Positions 8,122 to 17,381 of a stretch of 64,000 bases of DNA are shown piece after piece. Position numbers and translations under genes: made by a program. Origin of the DNA: Leptothoe sp034932105 (lineage in GTDB: Bacteria > Cyanobacteriota > Cyanobacteriia > Phormidesmidales > Phormidesmidaceae); assembly GCF_034932105.1 (NCBI RefSeq), contig NZ_JAYGIG010000122.1, positions 10,809 through 74,808 on the forward strand, written 5' to 3'. The notes beneath the pieces are model-generated. The model did no database searches. It was given only the letters and a program-made list of their open reading frames with translations, and was not told the origin of the DNA. Numbering within the stretch: the stretch's first letter is position 1; every line of letters starts with the position of its first letter.

Positions 8122-8973
8122 ATGCCTAAGTCTACGGTTGACCTATCCTATGCTCCGACTGATTCTTTGAATGAATCAGTATCCCCTGAGGTGCGCGATC
8201 TCCTGGCCCAGGAGAAGCCAGTCATGACGCCACTGCGAATTTTTTCTGGGGTGGTTGCGATCGCAATCCTGATCTACGCCGGACAAAAAAGCGACTTGAG
8301 CTTTGTGGAATTGATCCAGGGTAGCGGCAACATGGCGGAATACATCAGTCGTTACTTTCCTCCGGATTTTACAGATTGGAAATTTTATCTCTCAGATATT
8401 CTTGAAACCATTGGCATGGGCCTCTGGGGAACTCTGATGGCCGCCATTGTGGCCGTTCCCCTATCAATTGTGGCAGCAGAGAATGTGGCCCCCGTTTGGC
8501 TCGTGTTTATCACCCGTCGGTTCCTGGACGGCATGCGGGCCATCAACGAAGTGGTCTTCGCCCTAATTTTTGTGGTGGCGGTGGGGTTAGGTCCCTTTGC
8601 CGGTGTTTTGGCGTTGTTTGTTCACACCGCTGGCACCCTAGCTAAATTGTTCTCTGAAGCCATTGAAGCCATCGAACCGGGGCCGGTGGAAGGCATTCGT
8701 TCCACCGGCGCGTCTAAACTACAGGAAGTTATTTTTGGTGTCATTCCCCAGGTGATTCCCCTATGGACCTCCTTTACCCTCTACCGCTTTGAGGCCAACG
8801 TGCGGGCGGCGTCGGTGCTCGGCATCGTCGGAGCCGGTGGGATCGGGGTTTCTCTATATCAAAGCTTTCGGTCCTTCCAATACGGCAAGGTGGCCGCTAT
8901 TTTGATTATCCTCATCGTATCGGTCTCCATCATTGATACGGTGTCTGCGAAGATTCGCCAGCGGCTAGTCTAG
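8122..8973 (+). CDS. phnE: PhnE, phosphonate ABC transporter permease
   Basis: Inner-membrane permease of 283 residues with about six hydrophobic segments (first near residues 38-55, last near 260-277). The DILETIGMGLWGTLMAAIVAVPLSIVAAENVAP and RRFLDGMRAINEVVFALIFV stretches are characteristic of PhnE. The EAA coupling-loop region reads GIRSTGASKLQEVIFGVIPQVIP. It completes the phnCDE transporter. It lies 181 bp after phnD, with the hairpin at 7971 between them. Confidence 0.94.
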   Translation: MPKSTVDLSYAPTDSLNESVSPEVRDLLAQEKPVMTPLRIFSGVVAIAILIYAGQKSDLSFVELIQGSGNMAEYISRYFPPDFTDWKFYLSDILETIGMGLWGTLMAAIVAVPLSIVAAENVAPVWLVFITRRFLDGMRAINEVVFALIFVVAVGLGPFAGVLALFVHTAGTLAKLFSEAIEAIEPGPVEGIRSTGASKLQEVIFGVIPQVIPLWTSFTLYRFEANVRAASVLGIVGAGGIGVSLYQSFRSFQYGKVAAILIILIVSVSIIDTVSAKIRQRLV

Positions 8974-8996
8974 GACTTCCACAGGATCTGTTAGGC

Positions 8997-9632
8997 CTAT
9001 GGGTTGTTGGCTTCGAAGATGAGTTTAGTGCCCAGTAATGACAGGATGGTGCCGGCGGTGCGATCCAACCATTTTTTGGAAGCGAGATAGCGAGCGCGGG
9101 GTGCGGTGGCAGAAAGGGCCAAGGCAACAAGGGAATACCAGCCAGTTTCGACCATGAATACAACAATGGGAAGGACAATAATGGCGAACGTTGGCACGTC
9201 GCTGGGGAGCAGTGAGGCAAAGACACTGGTATAGACAACGGCGGTTTTGGGGTTACTGATTTGGGTGGTGAGCCCTAGAAAGAATGAGTGCCAGACAGGG
9301 GTGGTGGAAGTTTGTGCTTGGGTGGAGCTGAGGGAAATGGGCTGGGCGGCTCCTTGCCAAATTTGGTAACCCAGGTAAAGGAGGTAGGCACCGCCTAGGA
9401 CTTTGAGTGAAATGTAGAGCATGGGAACGGCGGTGAGGAGGGTTAACAGGCCGAGGAGGGCAATGGCAGAGAACAGTACACCGCCCACTCCCATGCCGAT
9501 AGCGGCAGCAAGACCATCTTTGCGGGAGAGGGCTAGGGCAGTACGGGCTACCATGACAAAGCTGGGACCTGGACTCATGGCTCCGATGGTGAGGGCAACG
9601 GCGATGCTAACAATTGCGGCGAATAGTTCCAT
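8997..9632 (-). CDS. LysE/RhtB-family exporter
   Basis: A 211-residue membrane protein with about six hydrophobic helices. The N-terminal motif GAMSPGPSFVMVARTAL and the following GVGGVLFSAIALLGL are characteristic of the LysE/RhtB amino-acid efflux family. A second landmark, GLTTQISNPKTAVVYTSVFAS, lies near residues 125-145. It is convergent with phnE (23 bp apart), so it probably belongs to an unrelated transcription unit. Substrate cannot be assigned; homologues export homoserine, threonine, lysine or other amino acids. Confidence 0.87.
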   Translation of the reverse strand: MELFAAIVSIAVALTIGAMSPGPSFVMVARTALALSRKDGLAAAIGMGVGGVLFSAIALLGLLTLLTAVPMLYISLKVLGGAYLLYLGYQIWQGAAQPISLSSTQAQTSTTPVWHSFFLGLTTQISNPKTAVVYTSVFASLLPSDVPTFAIIVLPIVVFMVETGWYSLVALALSATAPRARYLASKKWLDRTAGTILSLLGTKLIFEANNP

Positions 9633-9754
9633 GGTGGGCTCCGTAGGTTAGCTGGTAGATTATCACAGCCTTGTGAAGTGTGCGATTGAAGCGCTTGGAC
9701 ACGGACTTATTGCTGACGCTGGCATCATTTTGTGCGGGGGAATGTCAAAAACGA

Positions 9755-10519
9755 TCACACAAGAATTTCAGACGACAAAATAGCATCCCCCTGGAACGAC
9801 CCAATCGCCATGCCCACATAGGCAGACATCAACCTAAAGTGATTGGCAATCTCCACCCCAATAAATGTCTTACTAAACAAAATCACCGCAAACCACTCAT
9901 TGGACGGCAACATCCCCCCAAACCCCACCACCGACTTCAACCGATAGGGCTCCACAAACTCTTTCTGTGCCGGTATATAGGGACTCTTTAAAACAGTGGG
10001 AATGTGAAACACATTAAACGCCCGCTGGGGCGGTCCCCCCGCCACAGAAGTATTGGACTTCAGTACTGTAGTGATCGGGAGACCAAACTGCTGAATCATC
10101 TGGGCAATCATCGGAGCACCCTGCACAAACTCTGGATCGATCAAAGGAATCGCCTGATGGTGCCGAGACTCTTGCCTCACATTCCAATGGGGGTCATCCC
10201 CCATGGTGGCCAACAACAGTAAACACCGGGTGCTAGGGGAAATGTACCGCCCCGGCACCATGGCTTGAGCCTCGGCCTGTAAACGTCGATTCAGATCCTG
10301 GTAGGGATGGGTTTTGAAAAAACGTACCAGGGCCAATTCCCGTTGGCCTGTGCGGGGGGTCAAAAAATTTTCATAGAAATAGCGGACCATCCGATTCGCC
10401 GCTTGCTCCATGGTGTGGGACTGATGCTCAACATTCCGCAGGGCAATCGAACAATGGTAAAGATCGGCCTTGGTGAAGGTTTCAAGACTGTACATGCTTG
10501 AATTCAGGTGATTCCTCAA
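9755..10519 (-). CDS. Stand-alone sensory-domain protein (unnamed family)
   Basis: A soluble 254-residue protein. Its C-terminal half (LKSPYIPAQKEFVEPYRLKSVVGFGGMLPSNEWFAVILFSK, about residues 180-220) resembles the GAF-like input region found ahead of many histidine kinases. The N-terminal part (FYENFLTPRTGQRELALVRFFKTHPYQDLNRRLQ) is found with it in those proteins. Here no kinase domain follows, so it may be a detached sensor module. A kinase/receiver pair lies directly upstream (10794-13168) on the same strand, 270 bp away. Ligand and partner are unknown. Confidence 0.65.
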   Translation of the reverse strand: MRNHLNSSMYSLETFTKADLYHCSIALRNVEHQSHTMEQAANRMVRYFYENFLTPRTGQRELALVRFFKTHPYQDLNRRLQAEAQAMVPGRYISPSTRCLLLLATMGDDPHWNVRQESRHHQAIPLIDPEFVQGAPMIAQMIQQFGLPITTVLKSNTSVAGGPPQRAFNVFHIPTVLKSPYIPAQKEFVEPYRLKSVVGFGGMLPSNEWFAVILFSKTFIGVEIANHFRLMSAYVGMAIGSFQGDAILSSEILV

Positions 10520-10793
10520 AAATGCTAGACCGCCCCAGGCATTGCTCCAGAATGCCTACAATGCCTACTTGGATCCCAGCCCCATTTCCGGATCAGGGAC
10601 CTGGATGATAGGTCTTTTCTTCACGTGACATATCCTTAGGTAAAAGTTTCGAATACATTTCCCTTGGGTTCATGGAGTCCAGCTTCCATGGTGGTCCTGG
10701 AGTCATGCGGAGTCATTTGACCCCATAGACCATGACCCTCTTTTTAGAGTGGATTAGAGAGTGGATTAGGTTGTGTTGCTTGAGAGTGATCGC

Positions 10794-11177
10794 TTAAAGT
10801 GTCCAGGATAAAAAGCCCGCCACCTGACTCGCCAAGGTAGTGGGGTCAAACGGTTTCGTAATTACCCCCGAAGCCCCTGCTTCGTATAGACGACGGCGAT
10901 CGGCGGCTTGGGCTTTGGCGGTGAGAAAAATAACGGGCACCTGGGATGTTGCTTCATTTTTTTGTAGGGCTGCGAGGGTGGCTAACCCATCCATTCCCGG
11001 CATGGCCACATCCAATAAAACCGCATCGGGGGGGGTAGCGATCGCAACTTCCAAACCCGCCTCCCCCGAATTGGCCGTCGTAATCACCCAGTCCGTACTC
11101 AAGGTCAGACCAATTTTAATCACGGTCTGAATATCCGTTTCATCATCAATTAATAAAATCTGTCGACGGGAGATCAT
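10794..11177 (-). CDS. Single-domain response regulator (CheY-like)
   Basis: A 127-residue receiver with all key residues: acidic pair in LLIDDETD, phospho-acceptor Asp in AVLLDVAMPGMDG (about residue 56), Thr in FLTAKA and Lys in ITKPFD. No output domain. Its start overlaps the end of the upstream kinase gene by 4 bp, so the two are translationally coupled and probably form one phosphorelay. Confidence 0.92.
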   Translation of the reverse strand: MISRRQILLIDDETDIQTVIKIGLTLSTDWVITTANSGEAGLEVAIATPPDAVLLDVAMPGMDGLATLAALQKNEATSQVPVIFLTAKAQAADRRRLYEAGASGVITKPFDPTTLASQVAGFLSWTL

Positions 11178-13168
11178 GGCTCGTCATGGCTAGGCGTTTT
11201 GGGCAGCGTAAAACAGAAGGTACTGCCCTGGCCATGGGTACTCCTCACCCAGATGCGTCCTTCATGGCGTTGAACAATTTCGCGACAGATGGCCAGTCCC
11301 AAACCCGTCCCCCCATGTTTACGAGTGTCGGAAGCATCCACCTGCTGAAACCGTTCAAAAATGGTTTCTAGCTTATCTTCCGGTATACCCCGACCATGGT
11401 CAATCACCTTAAACAAAACCTGATGGGGCTGATCCACCGCCTTCAGCACCACCGTTTCCCCTCGAGGGGAAAACTTGATGGCATTACTCAACAGGTTCGT
11501 CAGCGTTTGTTCCACATGGTCCGGGTCAGCATAAATGTGGGTATCTACCGGCACCACCTTTATGGTGACCCCCTCGGATTGGGCCATGGACATCATGGCC
11601 TGGGCCGCCTGATGCAACACTTGGGCTACCTGACAACGCACCTTGATCATCTTGACCCGGCCGGATTCGATCCGTTCTAAATCGAGCACATCATTCACTA
11701 ACCGGGTGAGACGCTTTGTATTATTCAGGGCAATTTCCAGCAGTTCCTGGCCTTGGGGGTTCAGGTGACCCAATTGGCCCGTGGTGATCAGCTTCAGGGC
11801 ACCGTGGATGGAGGTGAGGGGGGTGCGTAGCTCATGGCTCACCACCGAGACAAATTCATGTTTAATCTGGTCAGTGGCTTTGCGATCGCTAATGTCCTGG
11901 GTCAAGGCAAAACACCCCCGCACCTGTCCCTCTTGGATGTCGGGCAGATAGCTCACACTCACCCAGCGGTAGGGCAAAACACCGCTGGGAAATTCCACCT
12001 CAAAGGTGACCGTCTCCCCCTTGAGGGCCTGGTGCAAATAGGGTTGGATGGTGTGATAAATATCTGGCCCCAGGGCCTGTTCCAGAGACTGACCCTTCAG
12101 GGTTTCATAGGGTACCCCCAGCCATTCTTCGTAGGCCCGATTATTAAACTGGTAGCGTTCATCGGCATCGATATAGGCAATCAGCACCGGCAGCGCATTG
12201 GTGGTGGTGCGCAGCTGGGCCTCACTGCGCCGAATGGCCGTTTCCGCCTGGATGCGTTCCGTCACATCCTGGAGCATGACCGTGTACCAGAGGCCGTCCT
12301 TGGTAGTGCTTTTAGAAATGGACGCCGCCGCCGGGAAAATCTCACCATTTTTTCGCCGCCCGCTCACCTGGCCGGGACGCTGTCCCATATGGCGCGAAGT
12401 GACCGAAGACCGGCCAAATTGTTCAACATGCTGCCGGTGAATCGCCTGCAATGCCTCGGGCAATAGTAAGTCTAGGGAGCGGCCCACCACTTCGGCGGCA
12501 CCGTAGCCAAAAATCCTTTCCGCCGTCTGGTTAAATAACCGAATGTGCTGGCGCTGATCGATACAAATAATCGCCTCCCCCGCCAGGTCAAAGATGCTGG
12601 CTAGGGTTTGTTGGCTATAGTGCAGGGCAATTTCCTTCTGCTTGTTGACATTTAAGACATTAATGGTGTCTAGGACCGCTTTCGAAAAATCCCGCTCCTG
12701 GCTCAGGGCATGTTCCGCCTGCTTTTGGGCCGTAATGTCGGTGGCGGTGGCGTAGATCAGACCGGTTAGATTACCCTGGTCGTCCGCTCCAGACTGGGCG
12801 GTCTGGTCTGGGACGCTCGTCTGGGCTGGCGCGATCCCATGCCACACCAGGTCTCGATAACCGCCATTGATACAGCGATAGCGGTTTTCAAAACTGACGG
12901 TACCCCCCTTCTCCCTTAAGGACTCTAGACTCTGCTGGGAGCCACGGCGATCCTCTGGATGCACAAAGTCTAAAAAAGGCTGACCGAGCAGGGGGGCCAT
13001 GTCATAGCCCAAAATTTTAAGGAACTGAACATTTACCCGCTGAAAACACCCCTCCCGATCCAGGACGCACAGCAGATTAGGAGCAACGGCAAAAAATAAC
13101 TCTAGGTCTTGCCGAAGCAGGGGTGAGGTCGCTGAGGGGGGCTCAAGGTTGGGCTCAAAACTGACCAT
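11174..13168 (-). CDS. Soluble multi-PAS sensor histidine kinase
   Basis: A 664-residue kinase without transmembrane segments. Three PAS repeats are visible at about residues 22-150, 185-305 and 312-435, the first with a PAC-like segment (ENRYRCINGGYRDLVWHGIA). The dimerisation/phosphoacceptor helix reads HEFVSVVSHELRTPLTSIHGAL, with the conserved His near residue 448. The ATP-binding region has the N box (LTNLLSNAIKFSP), DHGRGIP, FERFQQVD and GGTGLGLAI. It overlaps its receiver gene by 4 bp. The input signal is unknown; PAS domains could bind haem, flavin or small ligands. Confidence 0.92.
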   Translation of the reverse strand: MVSFEPNLEPPSATSPLLRQDLELFFAVAPNLLCVLDREGCFQRVNVQFLKILGYDMAPLLGQPFLDFVHPEDRRGSQQSLESLREKGGTVSFENRYRCINGGYRDLVWHGIAPAQTSVPDQTAQSGADDQGNLTGLIYATATDITAQKQAEHALSQERDFSKAVLDTINVLNVNKQKEIALHYSQQTLASIFDLAGEAIICIDQRQHIRLFNQTAERIFGYGAAEVVGRSLDLLLPEALQAIHRQHVEQFGRSSVTSRHMGQRPGQVSGRRKNGEIFPAAASISKSTTKDGLWYTVMLQDVTERIQAETAIRRSEAQLRTTTNALPVLIAYIDADERYQFNNRAYEEWLGVPYETLKGQSLEQALGPDIYHTIQPYLHQALKGETVTFEVEFPSGVLPYRWVSVSYLPDIQEGQVRGCFALTQDISDRKATDQIKHEFVSVVSHELRTPLTSIHGALKLITTGQLGHLNPQGQELLEIALNNTKRLTRLVNDVLDLERIESGRVKMIKVRCQVAQVLHQAAQAMMSMAQSEGVTIKVVPVDTHIYADPDHVEQTLTNLLSNAIKFSPRGETVVLKAVDQPHQVLFKVIDHGRGIPEDKLETIFERFQQVDASDTRKHGGTGLGLAICREIVQRHEGRIWVRSTHGQGSTFCFTLPKTPSHDEP

Positions 13169-13330
13169 AGATAAGGCATTCGCGCCATTGTATAACTTAC
13201 TGCTTTACAAGCTGTTACAGACCATGGAGGAAACTCTATTCCTTGAGGAAAGTCTATTCATCCTGTAAATCCTCACATTTTCTTCAGATTCTTAGTCTAC
13301 TGTGTAGAGGAGGTCTAGGAGGCCCTGTCC

Positions 13331-13720
13331 ATGCAATATCTCTACAGTTTCGCCAACGTTAGTCTAACCCTGAGGGTCATGGATCGCTTATCCAGTATGA
13401 GCAATCTCCCCTTACAGTCCTTGACGGTGATTTATCTCGTCGATCGCTGGGTGATGCACCTAAGTTTTAGGAACTCCTTGGGAAGTGCCGCCGAAGGCGA
13501 TCTACTCGCCTTCCTCAACGAAAATGGCATGCCCCACACCCCGTCTAAGCAATTAATTACCACACTCCAGGCCCTATCCCAGGGGCAAACCCCCACCCAA
13601 GTGATGAACAAGCACCAGGTGGTGGTGGTGTCCCACGGGGTGCCCGATCCGCGAGAACTGCAAGAGTTTTGCGCTCGGTTTGTGGAAGGGTTGGGATACT
13701 ATCCCCCTAGTCTAGTGTGA
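13331..13720 (+). CDS. Conserved hypothetical protein (unrecognised)
   Basis: A 129-residue soluble protein I do not recognise. It has mixed alpha/beta character, ending in a VVVVSHGVPDPRELQEFCARFVEGLGYYPPSLV segment. Internal methionines at residues 17 and 23 offer later starts. It is divergent from the kinase gene at 13168 and convergent with the response regulator ending at 13756. Codon use looks like its neighbours, so it is probably real, but no function is inferred. Confidence 0.55.
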   Translation: MQYLYSFANVSLTLRVMDRLSSMSNLPLQSLTVIYLVDRWVMHLSFRNSLGSAAEGDLLAFLNENGMPHTPSKQLITTLQALSQGQTPTQVMNKHQVVVVSHGVPDPRELQEFCARFVEGLGYYPPSLV

Positions 13721-13755
13721 GCATTCGCTGACAGTCAGGGGCGCCCTTGTGAGGG

Positions 13756-15696
13756 CTAGTTAACAGATGGATTGGCAGGCGGATTGCCCAGCAGACTGAC
13801 GGGTGGACTGCCCTGCGGAGGCTTGATCTGATTGAGAATGCGCACAGCCAATTCGGAGGCCGCCACGGACTTGTTAATAAAATCGTCGGCCCCAAAGCGA
13901 AAGGCACGACCTCGGGTGGTTTCGGCTTCATGCACCGTGAGAAATATAATCGGCAACGTGTGCCAGCGCGGATCGGCCCGCAGCAGCTGACAAATTTCAA
14001 ACCCCGTGATTCCTGGCATGGTGACATCGAGCACCAGAGCATCGGGTTCAATCGTTTCTAGGGCGGCCCAAAGTTGTTGGCCCTCGGTCAGGGGGGTAAT
14101 GTCAAAATTCCAGGGCTCTAGGCTCATCTGGAGCACCTGTAAAATCTGTGGATCGTCATCCACAATAATTATTTTCACCGGGCTGGTGCGCATCATCCGG
14201 CGGGCGTCTCTGATCAGCTGCGGGATGGGACTACTCCGCTTGAGTAGCTGACTGGCCCCCTGCTGCACTAATTGCAAACGGGCCTGGGCCGGTAGCGTTG
14301 GCAGTAGCACTAAAAACGGCCCAGTAAATCGCTGGGTAAAGGTGGCCATATCCTCCAGTAGCCGCTCTGGCAATGGGGCATTGGGCGGGGTGCCTAACAA
14401 CGCCCCAGGGAGATCAAACATCACCAGCTGGGGTTTGATCTGGGACAACAATTGCAAGGCATGGTTCAACGTATTGGCCTGACGCACCCGCAGGGACTGT
14501 TGCGTGGCCTCCAGACTGAGGCCCTCGATCAGGTTACCATCGGAGCCAATCAGCAACAGTAGCGGAGCCCCAGCCGTGAGGGTTTCCGTGGCCGCTTCCA
14601 CCGAGGTTGCGTCCACTTCCTGGCGCAGCTGCCGCACTAACTGGTTAAACTGGACCGAGGGAATATCCTGGACGGGCGAGGTTTTCAGTAGCTTTTCCAG
14701 CTGTTGGGCCAGGGTAGATCCCAGGGGAAAACCAAAGCTGCCCAAGGCCCCCACCAGCTTGTGGGCCGTCGTTTGGCTGGTGTGGCATAGGTCCGGGTCC
14801 AGGTTTCCTTGGGTAAGTGCGATCGCAGCCTGTTCCAAAACCGCTACCCGTTCCTGCATCACCCACTGATATTTTTTCCAAGCCTGCTCCACCGCCACTG
14901 TCATGCTGGAAGGGAGGGCGCTTGAGGACATAGTGTTGCCAGAGGAGCGGGGAGCGGCCGCCTTCGTCTTGTCTCCACTGTCCACATTCAGGAGAGTGGC
15001 CGCATGTTCCGCCTCGTCCCCACTGCCCACATTCAGCCGATAACCCAACCCATAGACCGTTTTAATCAAATCCTTGGGGGCACCCACCGCACTGAGCTTC
15101 TGCCGTAGTCCCTTAATGTGGGTGCGCACCGCATCCTCACTGGGGGCATTTTCCAAGGGCCATAGATCATCAATGATGGCATCCAGGCTATAGACCCGGC
15201 TAGGGCGACGCAAAAATAACTCCAGCAGGGCAAATTCTTTGGGGGTGAGATGCACCGGCTGACCCTCGTAGCTGGTTTCACAGGTACTGGGGTCCAGGTT
15301 CATCCCCCCCAACTGCAGCACCGTAGGTAACCCCACCTGCTCCCGTCGTAGCAAGGCCCGAATCCGCGCACCTAGCTCAGCCAAGTCAAAGGGTTTAACC
15401 ACATAGTCATCGGCTCCCGCATCTAGCGCCCTGACCTTTTGAGCTGGGGTACTCGTCGCCGACAGCACCAAAATAGGTTGTTCATATCCGCCACTGCGAA
15501 AGGCCTGGCAAAAATCAATCCCACTGCCATCGGGCAGATTGAGATCGAGCACCACCAAGTCATAGCTAAACATGTCCAGGTATTCCCGGGCATTGTGACC
15601 ATCGGTGGTAATGTCCACGGCATAACGTTGATGTATCAGATGATTCGCCAATGTATCCATGAGCGCTTCATCATCGTCTACCAGCAGTATACGCAT
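13756..15696 (-). CDS. Multidomain response regulator: receiver, OmpR-type wHTH, Hpt, pseudo-receiver, receiver
   Basis: Begins MRILLVDDDEALMDTL at ATG 15696 (646 residues); an upstream ATG at 15735 adds 13 residues before the canonical receiver start. Domain order: receiver (Asp in VVLDLNLPDG, Lys in VVKPFD); OmpR/PhoB winged helix (HLTPKEFALLELFLRRPSRVYSLDAIIDDLW...YGLGYRLN); Hpt domain with HKLVGALGSFGFP carrying the candidate phospho-His; a degenerate receiver-like segment; and a final complete receiver (IIIVDDDPQ, LVLDVTMPG, INKS). A DNA-binding output inside a protein with Hpt and two active receivers suggests an internal or branched phosphorelay. Confidence 0.88.
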   Translation of the reverse strand: MRILLVDDDEALMDTLANHLIHQRYAVDITTDGHNAREYLDMFSYDLVVLDLNLPDGSGIDFCQAFRSGGYEQPILVLSATSTPAQKVRALDAGADDYVVKPFDLAELGARIRALLRREQVGLPTVLQLGGMNLDPSTCETSYEGQPVHLTPKEFALLELFLRRPSRVYSLDAIIDDLWPLENAPSEDAVRTHIKGLRQKLSAVGAPKDLIKTVYGLGYRLNVGSGDEAEHAATLLNVDSGDKTKAAAPRSSGNTMSSSALPSSMTVAVEQAWKKYQWVMQERVAVLEQAAIALTQGNLDPDLCHTSQTTAHKLVGALGSFGFPLGSTLAQQLEKLLKTSPVQDIPSVQFNQLVRQLRQEVDATSVEAATETLTAGAPLLLLIGSDGNLIEGLSLEATQQSLRVRQANTLNHALQLLSQIKPQLVMFDLPGALLGTPPNAPLPERLLEDMATFTQRFTGPFLVLLPTLPAQARLQLVQQGASQLLKRSSPIPQLIRDARRMMRTSPVKIIIVDDDPQILQVLQMSLEPWNFDITPLTEGQQLWAALETIEPDALVLDVTMPGITGFEICQLLRADPRWHTLPIIFLTVHEAETTRGRAFRFGADDFINKSVAASELAVRILNQIKPPQGSPPVSLLGNPPANPSVN

Positions 15697-15951
15697 TGTT
15701 CCACGATAGGAATCTATCGATGGGTATCTACCCATCTATGTAAGTCGGAAAAGCTCTAAATGAACAGGCTTTATATGTAAAGTTATTTATTTTGAGAAAA
15801 ATAAATAACTGTTGGAGGGTTCCTTTGATTGGATTTTGACCCCTTTTGAAGGCTGCAGGGATCTAAAAAAGTATCAAAGCCCACGGTAAATAAAAATAAA
15901 TACCCTATAAGAGAATTAGTATAGCTTGAGGCTGGGTGCTTCTATCTTGTT

Positions 15952-16194
15952 ATGAAAAACTTTACTAATCAGTTGTTTGGTCTATTTCAAAAATCCTGGT
16001 GGCTGGAGATCTCGACGGTGTCCCCCAGTTGTGAATATTATTTTGGACCGTTTGGTTCAGAAAATGAGGCGCTCCAAGAGCAGCCCGGCTATATGGAAGA
16101 TATAGAACAGGAGGGAAGTAAAGTCCAAAAAGTGCTAGTTACCCATCGGAAAACTCCAGCGCAGCTAACGGTTGAATATCCCCAAGCCAGCTAG
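15952..16194 (+). CDS. DUF1816-family small protein
   Basis: An 80-residue protein with the cyanobacterial DUF1816 pattern: WWLEISTVSPSCEYYFGPFGSENEA, then PGYMEDIEQEGS. Function of the family is unknown; it is largely restricted to cyanobacteria and plastid-related lineages. It stands alone with a 217-bp AT-rich upstream region and converges with the glycosyltransferase gene at 16215. Confidence 0.82.
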   Translation: MKNFTNQLFGLFQKSWWLEISTVSPSCEYYFGPFGSENEALQEQPGYMEDIEQEGSKVQKVLVTHRKTPAQLTVEYPQAS

Positions 16195-16214
16195 GGTAAG
16201 CACACATTGGGAAA

Positions 16215-17072
16215 TTACTTCTTCCTAGTCTGCTTTAGCTTTTGTTTTAACAGTAGTTTAAAGAACGGCATATCTTCCAATAGATAGCGCTTCCAAAGAC
16301 GTTTGGGCTCAGATAACAGGCGATATAGCCATTCAATGCCCAAGTCACTCCAAAACTGGGGGGCCCTAGGTTTGTTGCCTGCCTCAAAGTCTAGGGCCGC
16401 TCCCACCGCCATAAATATTTTCACCCCTGGCATGTGGTTGCGGTATTTCGCAATCCACAGTTCCTGCTTAGGGGCACCGACACCCACGGCTAAAACTGTG
16501 GCCTCGGAACCATTAATCATGTCGATAATTGCCTGACATTCAGCTTCGTCTTTTTCAAACCCAAAAGAGGGGGAATGGGCTGCAATCACTATGTCTCGTC
16601 CGGTGTTGGCATTAATGTTAATTTGGGCCTGTTTCGCCACGCCCTCTGCCCCGCCTAACAAAAACATCGTAATAGTCGGGTTGTTTCGATGGTAGTCACA
16701 AAATAGGGGCAGTAGGTCAGAACCGGAGATTTTTGCCTTTAGGGGTTTGCCCAACAACTTGGATGCATACATCAAAATTTGACTGTCGCATACCTTATAG
16801 TCGGCCTGGCGATAGGCCGCTTGAAATTCAACATCTTCCTGCAGTTTCATTAAATGGTCCACATTGGGGGTGAAAATGACTCCCTTGGTGAGTTCTGATA
16901 AAAACTCACGCTGGGAGAGATTATCAATCTCCACGCCTAAGATTTCCACCTGTTCCCGTAACCTTGCCCGCTGGCGCTCCAGCATGCCAGCGGCGGTGGA
17001 GGTTAAAACGGCAACGCGAAACAGACGCTTATATTCAGAAGGACTGGGCCTATTTGTAACCTGTTGAGTCAT
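16215..17072 (-). CDS. WecG/TagA/CpsF-family glycosyltransferase
   Basis: A 285-residue GT26-family enzyme that transfers a sugar, often N-acetylmannosamine(uronate), to a lipid-linked acceptor in polysaccharide synthesis. Family landmarks are FTPNVDHLMKLQEDVEFQAAYRQAD, LYASKLLG-like VCDSQILMYASKLLG, SGSDLLPLFCDYH, TMFLLGGAEGVAKQA, and VLAVGVGAPKQELWIAKYR. The C-terminus is basic and hydrophobic (LKQKLKQTRKK), as in membrane-associated members. No other polysaccharide genes are adjacent, so the product is unclear. Confidence 0.9.
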   Translation of the reverse strand: MTQQVTNRPSPSEYKRLFRVAVLTSTAAGMLERQRARLREQVEILGVEIDNLSQREFLSELTKGVIFTPNVDHLMKLQEDVEFQAAYRQADYKVCDSQILMYASKLLGKPLKAKISGSDLLPLFCDYHRNNPTITMFLLGGAEGVAKQAQININANTGRDIVIAAHSPSFGFEKDEAECQAIIDMINGSEATVLAVGVGAPKQELWIAKYRNHMPGVKIFMAVGAALDFEAGNKPRAPQFWSDLGIEWLYRLLSEPKRLWKRYLLEDMPFFKLLLKQKLKQTRKK

Positions 17073-17263
17073 GGGAAATGAGGGAAGATGTCTGCATCAA
17101 ATGTTCCCTTGTCCCAGGCAAATGTCACTGGATAGGTTGAATCAGTCATGGGGGCCTAAGGATAAAATGGCCGATTTCCTTGGGTATAAAACTGTTGCGC
17201 CATGACCGTAAATTTCAGGATTTCAAAAAAGCATGGATCGGTCGGAATAAGTCCCCATAGTCA

Positions 17264-17291
17264 AAAGGCCCCAGCTAATGCCAGGGCCTTT
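17264..17291 (-). terminator. Rho-independent-like terminator after desA
   Basis: An 8-bp stem (AAAGGCCC / GGGCCTTT) with a 12-nt loop. On the minus strand it ends in CCTTTTGA, about 90 bp after the desA stop codon. Confidence 0.65.
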
Positions 17292-17381
17292 CGGTTGAAA
17301 TTATTCAATAGAACAAACTAAGGGGCAAATGGAGCAAACAAACCCTTTGGGGCATTGCTTGCTGCTCGTTTACCAGAACGA

